A stretch of 6,282 nucleotides of DNA from Rhodospirillales bacterium. GTDB taxonomy: Bacteria > Pseudomonadota > Alphaproteobacteria > Acetobacterales > Acetobacteraceae. Shown here in pieces: positions 1-5,721 of the stretch; within the stretch, counting starts at the first letter, position 1, and each line of letters begins with the position of its first letter. Position numbers and translations under genes: made by a program. The stretch covers positions 1 to 6,282 of the forward strand of contig JAGWZS010000108.1 of assembly GCA_018971905.1 (NCBI GenBank). The letters are read 5' to 3'. The notes beneath the pieces are model-generated. The model saw only the letters and a list, made by a program, of their open reading frames with translations. It was not told where the DNA came from and searched no databases.

Positions 1-447
1 GCCCGCGCCTACAACACCGTTGTGCCCTCATCCGGCAAGGTGCTCACCGGCGGTGTGGATGCCAACGCCCTGCAGCGCCCCAAGCGTTTCTTCGGCGCGG
101 CGCGTAATATCGAGGAGGGCGGCTCGCTCACCATCATCGCCACGGCGCTGATCGATACTGGCAGCCGCATGGATGAAGTAATCTTTGAAGAGTTCAAGGG
201 CACCGGCAATGCCGAGCTGATCCTCGACCGCAAGCTCTCCGACAAGCGCACCTTCCCAGCCATCGACATCACCAAGTCCGGCACCCGCAAGGAGGAGCTG
301 CTGGTGGAGAAGGCCGTGCTCTCCAAGATGTGGGTGCTGCGCCGTATCCTGAACCCGATGGGCACCACGGATGCGATGGAGTTCCTGCTCGACAAGCTGA
401 AATACTCGAAGACCAACAATGATTTCTTCGAGGCGATGAACACCTGA
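1..447 (+). CDS. rho: Transcription termination factor Rho, C-terminal part (5' end outside window)
   Basis: This is the last 148 residues of Rho, the homohexameric RNA-dependent ATPase/translocase that ends transcription at Rho-dependent sites. The frame is open to the first base, reading [18 protein letters not shown], so the gene starts upstream of the window; a GTG at 22 is internal and not a start. By comparison with the E. coli protein from memory (offset about 270), the fragment contains the Q-loop of the secondary RNA site (SGKVLTG, fragment residues 11-17), the R-loop (DTGSR, 52-56) and the arginine finger (SGTRKEE, R96, matching E. coli R366). The R-loop lysine (E. coli K326) is arginine here, a conservative change. 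The end, [12 protein letters not shown], matches the usual Rho C-terminus, and the length fits a roughly 420-residue protein. The Walker A/B region and the N-terminal RNA-binding domain are not in the window. Family identity is very secure. Confidence 0.98.
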   Translation, partial: ARAYNTVVPSSGKVLTGGVDANALQRPKRFFGAARNIEEGGSLTIIATALIDTGSRMDEVIFEEFKGTGNAELILDRKLSDKRTFPAIDITKSGTRKEELLVEKAVLSKMWVLRRILNPMGTTDAMEFLLDKLKYSKTNNDFFEAMNT

Positions 448-451
448 CGCG

Positions 452-479
452 AAAAAGGCCGGTTTTACCGGCCTTTTTT
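452..479. terminator. Intrinsic terminator, probably bidirectional, between rho and the convergent GGDEF/EAL gene
   Basis: A perfect 11-bp inverted repeat (AAAAAGGCCGG at 452-462, CCGGCCTTTTT at 468-478) encloses a TTTTA loop, with one more T at 479. It begins 5 nt after the rho stop codon. On the + strand the GC core GGCCGG/CCGGCC is followed by a six-T run, the classic Rho-independent form. On the - strand the same hairpin also ends in a T run, and it lies 32 nt past the stop of the leftward gene ending at 512, so it can terminate both convergent units. Confidence 0.93.
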
Positions 480-511
480 ATGTGCAGTCCGCCAGATTTA
501 CGCGGTGGCGG

Positions 512-2203
512 CTACTCCACGGCAACCGCCGTCAGCAGCGCTTCCGGGCTGGCAAGAATAGATTGGGGTGCTTCCGGGTGCCCGAACAGATAGCCTTGCA
601 TTTCGTCGCAGCCCAGCTCCATCAGGCAGAGCGCCTGTTCCATATGCTCCACCCCCTCGGCGGTCACTTTCGCGCCAAGGTCATGCGCCAGCCTGGTCAG
701 CGCGCGCACAATCGCGTAGCCCCGCCGGTCGCTGGGCAGGCCAGATATAAAGCGGCGGTCGATCTTCATGCGGTTCAGCCCAAAGCGGTGCATCATGTCC
801 AGCGACGCAGCACCGGTGCCAAAATCATCCACCGCCACCTGCACGCCCGCTTCTCGCAGCTGGTGCAGCTGGTGCAGCGCGTCCTCATGGTCCAAGGTCA
901 GCCGGCTTTCGGTTATTTCCAGCTCCAGCCGGTGTGGCGGCAAGCCGGACTCGGCCAGCGCCTGGCTCACGGTTGCGGCAAAATGCAAATCCGCCAGCTG
1001 CATGGGCGAGATGTTCACGCAAAGCCGTACCTCATCCGGCCAATGCCGCGCCGCGGCGCAGGCGGCGCGCAGCACATAGGCGCCGAAATTGGCGATCAGC
1101 CCGATTTGCTCGGCAAGGGGAATGAACACGCGTGGCGGGATCTCGCCGAAATGGGCGTGCTGCCAGCGCAGCAGTGCCTCATAGCCGGTCAGCAGCCCAT
1201 CTGGGGGGTTCCAGAGCGGCTGGTAGGCCACGTGCAACTCTCCCCGTGCCAGGGCCTGCAGAAGGTCCGCGTGCAACTGGCGGTTTGCAGTAGCTTCCAG
1301 GGCTGGCTCGTAGGTTTGATGCCCATGCCGGCCTGAGCGCTTCACGCTGTACATCGCCAGATCCGCCTGGCGGATCAGCTCTTCAGGCTTGGTATCGGCA
1401 TTGTTGAAATAGGTGATGCCAACCGAGGCGGAGATACGTGTCTGTGTCTGCGGCAGTGTCACCGGCGCGGAGATGGCGGCGCAGATGTTTGCGGCCACGC
1501 GCTCGGCCGCCTGCCGCAGAGAGGGCCCTCCCCGCAGCAGCACGCCAAACTCATCGCCGCCCAGCCTGGCCACCAGGTCGGTATTGCGCACACAGCCTTT
1601 CAGCCTCCCGGCGATGATCCGCAGCAACTCATCACCCGCTTCGTGGCCATGGGCGTCGTTCACGGCCTTGAAGCCATCCAGATCCACCAGCAGCACGGCG
1701 ACATTGTCCAGCGCCCGCTGGCCATGGTTCACCGCGTCGTTCAGCGTTTCATGGAACAGGATCCGGTTGGCCAGCCCCGTCATCGCATCGTGCCGGGAGA
1801 GAAAATGATTCTCCGCCACGGCGTTGCGGTACTGGGTCACGTCGGAGGCCACACCCACCAGAAACCGCCGCCCCGGCGGCACATGCAGCAGGGTTTTGCG
1901 CATGATCATGGTATGGGTGTAGCCCGAGGCGGGCAGGGTAAAGCATTCTTCGGTTTCGACCATCTCGCCCACGGCCAGCACTTCATCGTCAGAGGCCCAG
2001 CTGAGCGCCGCCTGCGCGGGCGGAAAAATATCGAAATCAGACCGGCCCAGCAGCTCCTCCCGCGTGCCGCCGAGCAGCCTGGTCGCGGCGTCGTTCAACA
2101 AAATCCATTTATGGTTTTCATCTTTGATGAAAACCGGGCTGGGAATGATATCGATTATTTTCTGTAACGAGTCTGCCGACCCGAGCAGCCTTTGATGCAA
2201 CAT
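512..2203 (-). CDS. PAS-GGDEF-EAL protein (putative bifunctional diguanylate cyclase / c-di-GMP phosphodiesterase)
   Basis: A 563-residue cytoplasmic signalling protein predicted to make and/or degrade cyclic-di-GMP; no signal peptide or membrane segment is visible. Domain order: PAS sensor (about residues 11-125, starting IIDIIPSPVFIKDENHKW), GGDEF (about 135-297) and EAL (about 310-555). The GGDEF active-site motif is intact (215-219), and an RNTD inhibitory I-site (206-209) lies exactly five residues before it. The EAL domain keeps its usual catalytic and metal residues: EALLRW (342-347), N397 in VNIS, E429 in EITE, DDFGTG (459-464), K480 in KID, E516 in AEGVE and Q536 before GYLFG. Both activities are therefore possible; which one dominates cannot be read from sequence. 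The frame stays open to 2329, but that extension overlaps the pheA 3' end and resembles no PAS sequence, so I place the start at ATG 2203. No good Shine-Dalgarno precedes it. The gene follows pheA by 49 nt and may be read through from kdsB-pheA. Confidence 0.93.
   Translation of the reverse strand: MLHQRLLGSADSLQKIIDIIPSPVFIKDENHKWILLNDAATRLLGGTREELLGRSDFDIFPPAQAALSWASDDEVLAVGEMVETEECFTLPASGYTHTMIMRKTLLHVPPGRRFLVGVASDVTQYRNAVAENHFLSRHDAMTGLANRILFHETLNDAVNHGQRALDNVAVLLVDLDGFKAVNDAHGHEAGDELLRIIAGRLKGCVRNTDLVARLGGDEFGVLLRGGPSLRQAAERVAANICAAISAPVTLPQTQTRISASVGITYFNNADTKPEELIRQADLAMYSVKRSGRHGHQTYEPALEATANRQLHADLLQALARGELHVAYQPLWNPPDGLLTGYEALLRWQHAHFGEIPPRVFIPLAEQIGLIANFGAYVLRAACAAARHWPDEVRLCVNISPMQLADLHFAATVSQALAESGLPPHRLELEITESRLTLDHEDALHQLHQLREAGVQVAVDDFGTGAASLDMMHRFGLNRMKIDRRFISGLPSDRRGYAIVRALTRLAHDLGAKVTAEGVEHMEQALCLMELGCDEMQGYLFGHPEAPQSILASPEALLTAVAVE
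856..878. repeat. Short 9-bp tandem repeat inside the EAL-coding region
   Basis: GCAGCTGGT occurs twice head to tail (856-864 and 865-873) followed by a partial copy GCAGC (874-878). On the coding (-) strand it specifies the repeated LHQLHQL stretch (about residues 444-449) in a helix of the EAL domain. It keeps the frame, since the unit is three codons, and could gain or lose copies by slippage. It is too short to suggest a specific function. Confidence 0.7.
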
Positions 2204-2252
2204 ACCGCGACGGTACAGAACCGGAATTAATGGATTCCTAAAGCCAGCTGGC
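2203..2252 (-). promoter_or_regulatory. Gap between pheA and the GGDEF/EAL gene, with a small hairpin over the start codon
   Basis: These 49 nt between the pheA stop and ATG 2203 (plus the A of that ATG) contain no purine-rich Shine-Dalgarno at normal spacing; the nearest AGGA lies about 32 nt upstream of the ATG. Read on the - strand, TACCG-TCG-CGGTA forms a perfect 5-bp stem with a 3-nt loop (2215-2203) whose last base is the A of the start ATG. A second weak repeat, GGAAT/ATTCC, lies at 2223-2238. Translation may depend on coupling or be limited by structure. No terminator is visible here, so read-through from pheA is likely. Confidence 0.35.
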
Positions 2253-3095
2253 TTACCCGCAATGCTGCTGGCGGTACGGGTCCATTTTATAGGTGCCCAG
2301 AATTTTGCACTCGGTCGAGAAAAACCCAAGCTCCTCGAAGGCCAGCTGCAGGGCGCGCTGGTCCGGGTGGCCTTCCACCTCGGCCAGGAACTGCGTGGCG
2401 GTGAAGCTGCCGTTCAGCATGTAGCTTTCCAGCTTGGTCATGTTCACATTGTTGGTGGCAAAGCCGCCCAGCGCCTTGTACAGCGCCGCCGGCACGTTGC
2501 GCACGTTAAACACGAAGGTGGTCATCAGCCCCGGCGTTTCCGGTTCCAGCACCAAAGGCTCCCGTGCCATGATGTAGAAGCGTGTGGTGTTGTGGGTGGC
2601 GTCCTCCACGTTCCGGCGCAGAATGTCCAGCCCGTGCATGTCCCCGGCGAGAGAGGATGCAATGGCGGCATCCTCCTTGTTGTTAAGCCGGGCTACAATT
2701 TCGGCGGCACCTGCCGTGTCATATTCCACCACCGGGGTAGCGCCCAGCTCGGCCAGCAAATTACGCACCTGGCCCAGCGCCACGGTGTGGGAATGGATGC
2801 GCCTGATGTCGCTGGTTTTGGTTCCCTTGGGCGCCAGCAGGCAATGTTCCACGCGCAGAAAGCTCTCGCCGATAATCGAGAGCCCGCTTTCCGGCAGCAG
2901 CGCGTGCATGTCCGCCACGCGCCCGGCTAGGGAATTTTCCGGCGGCAGCATGGCAAGCTCCGCCCGGCCTTCTCGCACCGCGGCCATCGCCGCCTGGAAG
3001 GTTTCGCACGGAAGCGTGGCGGCACCGGGATAGGCGATGCGGCAGGCAAGGTCGGAATAGGCGCCGGGCTGGCCCTGGAAGGCGATTATGCTCAT
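2253..3095 (-). CDS. pheA: Prephenate dehydratase, monofunctional, with ACT regulatory domain
   Basis: A 280-residue enzyme converting prephenate to phenylpyruvate, the committed step to phenylalanine. There is no chorismate mutase domain at the N-terminus, unlike the fused enterobacterial P-protein; the protein begins directly with the catalytic fold (MSIIAFQGQPGAYSDLA). Family motifs include PENS (52-55), the HSH segment (101-103) and the catalytic TRF motif (171-173, in NTTRFYIM). The C-terminal ACT domain (about 191-270) has PAALYKAL (202-209) in the place of GALxxxL and LESYM (222-226) in the place of the ESRP phenylalanine-binding motif. To my recollection the LESYM form is common in alphaproteobacterial versions, so feedback inhibition by phenylalanine is likely but inferred. 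The start ATG overlaps the kdsB stop as ATGA (4 nt), and GGGAGG at 3111-3106 is a good ribosome-binding site 10 nt upstream. Translation is probably coupled to kdsB. Confidence 0.96.
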   Translation of the reverse strand: MSIIAFQGQPGAYSDLACRIAYPGAATLPCETFQAAMAAVREGRAELAMLPPENSLAGRVADMHALLPESGLSIIGESFLRVEHCLLAPKGTKTSDIRRIHSHTVALGQVRNLLAELGATPVVEYDTAGAAEIVARLNNKEDAAIASSLAGDMHGLDILRRNVEDATHNTTRFYIMAREPLVLEPETPGLMTTFVFNVRNVPAALYKALGGFATNNVNMTKLESYMLNGSFTATQFLAEVEGHPDQRALQLAFEELGFFSTECKILGTYKMDPYRQQHCG

Positions 3096-3820
3096 GGGCT
3101 CAGCGCCTCCCGTGCGCGTTCAAGGTCTTCTGGAGTATCCACGCCGAACGGCGCCTGTTCAACCCGCGCCACGCCGATGCGCAGCCCGGCTTCCAGTGCG
3201 CGCAGCTGCTCCAGCTTTTCCCGTACCTCCAAAGGCGAGGGCGGCAGCGAAACGAAGCGCGCCAGCGCCGCGCGGCGGTAGGCGTAAATGCCGATATGGT
3301 GCCAGAACGGCCCTTCGCCGCTGGGAATGAGGCTGCGGGAGAAATACAGCGCCGGCGCCACATCGCTGTCCTGTGTGAACGCACAGGCGCATTTCACCAC
3401 GGAAGGGGCATGGCGCTCCTCTGCGGTGGTAATGGGCGCCACGAGCGTGCCGATGTCATAGCCTTGCGCCAGGGGTTTCAGCACCGCCGCCAGATAAGCC
3501 GGGTCGATGGACGGCAAATCGCCTTGCAGGTTCACGATCACATCGTGTGTGCCCGCCGCGTCCAGGCTTTGCAGTGCCGCGAAAATACGGTCCGAGCCGG
3601 AGGGCAGATCGGGCGCCGTCATCACTGCCATGCCCCCGGCTGCTTCAACCGCCGCGGCCACCTCCGCCTCGCAGCACGCCACCGCCACTGGGCCGAGCCC
3701 GGCTTCCTGCGCGCGGTGCAGCACATGCGCGATCATCGGCCGGCCGCCGATATCGGCCAGCACCTTGCCAGACAGGCGGGTGGAGCCCAGCCGCGCCGGA
3801 ATCAGAACGATAGGGTTCAA
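3092..3820 (-). CDS. kdsB: 3-deoxy-manno-octulosonate cytidylyltransferase (CMP-Kdo synthetase)
   Basis: A 242-residue cytoplasmic enzyme that activates Kdo with CTP to give CMP-Kdo for lipid A/inner-core lipopolysaccharide synthesis. Motifs in order: the nucleotide-binding N-terminus IPARLGSTRLSGKVL (7-21), SGSDRI (about 74-79), NLQGDLPSIDP (97-107), YFSRSLIP (about 158-165), HHIGIYAYRR (about 173-182), LEQLRALEAGLRI and the terminal VDTPEDLERAR. The usual SGTDR and QGDEP appear as SGSDR and QGDLP, which I regard as lineage variants. The length matches the family. The start is a TTG at 3820-3818: the encoded N-terminus MNPIVLIPARL matches homologues, and no ATG occurs in frame between it and the upstream stop at 3865-3863. 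A weak GAAAG ribosome site lies 7 nt upstream. First gene of a leftward set with pheA, which it overlaps by 4 nt. Confidence 0.96.
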   Translation of the reverse strand: MNPIVLIPARLGSTRLSGKVLADIGGRPMIAHVLHRAQEAGLGPVAVACCEAEVAAAVEAAGGMAVMTAPDLPSGSDRIFAALQSLDAAGTHDVIVNLQGDLPSIDPAYLAAVLKPLAQGYDIGTLVAPITTAEERHAPSVVKCACAFTQDSDVAPALYFSRSLIPSGEGPFWHHIGIYAYRRAALARFVSLPPSPLEVREKLEQLRALEAGLRIGVARVEQAPFGVDTPEDLERAREALSP

Positions 3821-3909
3821 AACATGGCTTTCATTGCTGCTTGCCGCCCTGCCTAAATCCCTCTACGCCTTAGTGCAACGCATAGAGAATACGAACCCGG
3901 GGGAAACGG
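3821..3909. promoter_or_regulatory. Divergent intergenic region between kdsB and the cytochrome c gene
   Basis: These 89 bp separate the divergently transcribed kdsB (-) and cytochrome c (+) genes, so both promoters should lie here or overlap the gene starts. For kdsB, a TTGCAC at 3878-3873 (- strand) is a fair -35 match, but the hexamer 17 nt downstream (TAGGCA) matches the -10 consensus poorly. For the + strand I find no convincing pair. GGGGGA at 3899-3904 is the likely cytochrome ribosome-binding site, 5 nt before its ATG. No clear operator palindrome was seen. Confidence 0.45.
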
Positions 3910-4902
3910 ATGAGCAAGGCGGGCAAGGACAGTCTGCTTGGTAACAAAATCGCGGCAGGGGTGCTCACGGCAGGGCTGGTGCTCTGGGGTGCCAACCGCA
4001 TCGCCCATATCGTTATCAGTGATGAGGCGCCGCACAAAGCCGCCATCCAGATCGCCGCCCTGCCCAGCGCCGCCCCCGCGGCGGCGGCACCCGCCGGGCC
4101 GGAAAGCGTGCTGCCGCTGCTGGCCTCGGCGGATATCGCCAAGGGCGAAGCGTTCATGCAGCAGCAATGCTCGTCTTGCCACACTTTCACAAATGGCGGC
4201 GCCAATGGCGTTGGTCCCAATCTCTACGGTGTGCTGGGCGCGCCTATGTTCGCCCATGCCGGGTTCAGCTACTCCGCCGCCGTTAAGGCCAAGGCCAAGG
4301 GCAGCTGGGATTTCGACAAGATGAACCAATGGCTTTTTGCCCCGAACGATTTCGCGCCCGGCACAGGCATGTCTTATGCCGGCATCACAAACACCCAGGC
4401 CCGCGCGAACGTCATTGCGTATTTGCGCACGCTCTCCACCAGGCCGCTGCCCTTGCCCACGGCGGATGAGATCAAAGCCGCCAGCGCCGCTGCCACCCCG
4501 GCCGCCGCCCCCGCTGCGCCGGCACCCGCTGCCGCGCCGGTTGCAAGCCTAGGCACGCTGCTGGCCAAGGCCGACCCCGCGAAAGGCCAGGCGCTGTTTC
4601 AGGAACAATGCGCGGCCTGCCACACCATCACCAAGGGTGGGGCGAATGGGGCGGGGCCGAATCTCTACGGCGTGGTCGCGGCGAATGCCTTCTCCACTCC
4701 GGGCTATACCTTCTCGGCCGCCGTGAAATCCAAGGCCGGCCAGCCATGGACGGCCGCAACGCTGGATGCCTGGCTGAAAAACCCGATGGGCTACGCCCCT
4801 GGCACCTACATGGCCTATCCGGGCATCAAGAACGACCAGACGCGGGCGGACATGATCGCCTATCTCAACCAGAACTCCCCCACGCCCGCGAAGCTCCCCT
4901 GA
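3910..4902 (+). CDS. Membrane-anchored diheme cytochrome c with two tandem class I (CycM/c552-like) domains
   Basis: A 330-residue periplasmic electron-transfer protein held to the inner membrane by an uncleaved N-terminal helix (about residues 12-28, rich in A/G/L/V, after a short SKAGKD leader). An Ala/Pro-rich spacer (about 51-63) leads to cytochrome domain 1 (about 70-176) with heme site CSSCH (87-91) and probable axial Met154 in GTGMSYAG. A second Ala/Pro linker (190-212, nt 4477-4545) leads to domain 2 (about 214-322) with CAACH (234-238) and probable axial Met301 in GTYMAYPG. The domains share GGANGxGPNLYGV and about half their residues overall, so they arose by internal duplication. 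Single-domain membrane-anchored cytochromes of this type (CycM) pass electrons from the bc1 complex to a terminal oxidase; that role here is inferred. The ATG at 3910 has GGGGGA 5 nt upstream. hisN follows by 4 nt; kdsB is divergent. Confidence 0.93.
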   Translation: MSKAGKDSLLGNKIAAGVLTAGLVLWGANRIAHIVISDEAPHKAAIQIAALPSAAPAAAAPAGPESVLPLLASADIAKGEAFMQQQCSSCHTFTNGGANGVGPNLYGVLGAPMFAHAGFSYSAAVKAKAKGSWDFDKMNQWLFAPNDFAPGTGMSYAGITNTQARANVIAYLRTLSTRPLPLPTADEIKAASAAATPAAAPAAPAPAAAPVASLGTLLAKADPAKGQALFQEQCAACHTITKGGANGAGPNLYGVVAANAFSTPGYTFSAAVKSKAGQPWTAATLDAWLKNPMGYAPGTYMAYPGIKNDQTRADMIAYLNQNSPTPAKLP

Positions 4903-4906
4903 GGCT

Positions 4907-5689
4907 ATGCAAGACCTCATCGCCACCGCCAACGCGGCGCTTGATGCCAGCGGCGCCGTCATCCGCCCATATTTCCGCGTGGGTCTGGGGGCGGATGACA
5001 AATCCGACGAAAGCCCGGTAACGGTGGCGGACCGCAAGGCCGAGCAAGTGCTGCGCGCCGCCCTGGCCAAGGCCACGCCGGATTTCGGCATCATCGGCGA
5101 GGAGTTTCTGCCCCATAACCCGGATGCCCGCCATGTCTGGGTCATCGACCCTATCGACGGCACCCGCGCCTTCATCACCGGCCGCACCAGCTTCACCACG
5201 CTCTTGGGCCTGTTGGAGGACGGCGTGCCGGTGCTGGGGTTTATCGACCAGCCAATCACCGGCGAACGCTGGTCCGGCGGGCGCGGCGTCCCGGCCGCCT
5301 TTACCGCCCCGCTGGGCGGCACGCCTGGTACAAGGCAGGCGGTGAGCCTGGCCCAGGCGGAACTCTCCTGCACCTCACCGGAGATGATCGAGAGCGCCGG
5401 GGCGGATGCGGTTAAGCGCTTTGCCCGCCTGAAACAGGCCGCCAAGCGCATCTATTGGGGCGGCGACGCCTACGCCTTCGGGCTGCTGGCGCTGGGTCAG
5501 ATCGACATCATCGCCGAGAACGATCTGAAACCCTGGGATTGGGCCGCACTTGCCCCAGTGATCGGGGCGGCGGGTGGCGTGGTCACAGACTGGTCCGGTG
5601 CACCCCTGAAGCTGGGGGCTGACGGCTCCGTGCTGGCCAGCGCCAACCGTGCCTTGCACGAGGAAGCGCTGGCGGTTTTGAACCAGTAA
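4907..5689 (+). CDS. hisN: Histidinol-phosphatase, inositol monophosphatase family
   Basis: A 260-residue Mg2+-dependent phosphatase, most likely dephosphorylating L-histidinol phosphate in histidine biosynthesis. IMPase-fold motifs: SPVTVADRKAE (36-46), GEE (64-66), the metal-binding signature DPIDGTRAFITG (81-92; D81, I83, D84) and the C-terminal WDWAALAPVIGAAGG (210-224; D211). RAFITGRTSFTTLLGLLEDG and the GGDAYAFGLLALGQIDI block fit the HisN subgroup better than inositol monophosphatase SuhB or CysQ. The length is typical, and the start gives the usual N-terminus (helix ending IRPYFR). The ATG lies 4 nt after the cytochrome stop; the only purine-rich sequence, GAGG (4901-4904), is just 2 nt from the ATG and overlaps that stop, so translation is probably coupled. 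Substrate could still be another phosphorylated small molecule, since no other his genes are visible nearby. Confidence 0.9.
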   Translation: MQDLIATANAALDASGAVIRPYFRVGLGADDKSDESPVTVADRKAEQVLRAALAKATPDFGIIGEEFLPHNPDARHVWVIDPIDGTRAFITGRTSFTTLLGLLEDGVPVLGFIDQPITGERWSGGRGVPAAFTAPLGGTPGTRQAVSLAQAELSCTSPEMIESAGADAVKRFARLKQAAKRIYWGGDAYAFGLLALGQIDIIAENDLKPWDWAALAPVIGAAGGVVTDWSGAPLKLGADGSVLASANRALHEEALAVLNQ

Positions 5690-5694
5690 ACGCC

Positions 5695-5718
5695 GCCGCG
5701 CCTTTAACCACGCGCGGC
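5695..5718. terminator. Possible weak terminator hairpin between convergent hisN and oxidoreductase genes
   Basis: A perfect 7-bp GC-only inverted repeat (GCCGCGC at 5695-5701, GCGCGGC at 5712-5718) with a 10-nt loop begins 6 nt after the hisN stop. A proper T tract is missing on both strands; on the + strand only a short TTTT (5729-5732) follows 11 nt later. It is placed where a shared terminator is expected, but the form is imperfect. Confidence 0.4.
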
Positions 5719-5721
5719 CTG

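Noticed and set aside
9..443. A 144-codon open frame on the - strand opposite rho
   Set aside because: It mirrors the highly conserved Rho C-terminus, and its Ser/Leu-rich product shows no family features.
482..1336. A 284-codon open frame on the + strand opposite the GGDEF/EAL gene
   Set aside because: It is fully antisense to a gene with strong motif support. Its product is rich in Gln, Arg, His and Ala with no recognisable fold, as expected from the reverse strand of GC-rich coding DNA.
2204..2329. N-terminal extension of the GGDEF/EAL protein to 2329
   Set aside because: The extra 42 residues overlap the pheA 3' coding region and do not resemble a PAS or leader sequence. The ATG at 2203 leads directly into the PAS domain.
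2262..2930. A 222-codon open frame on the + strand opposite pheA
   Set aside because: Antisense to pheA, rich in His/Gln/Gly/Val with no domain, and without supporting context.
3296..3856. A 186-codon open frame on the + strand opposite kdsB
   Set aside because: Antisense to kdsB with a composition typical of shadow frames (Arg/His/Gln/Ala-rich) and no family resemblance.
4549..5451. A 300-codon open frame on the - strand opposite the cytochrome and hisN genes
   Set aside because: It spans the antisense of two well-supported genes and their junction, and has no recognisable domain. It is a GC-bias shadow.
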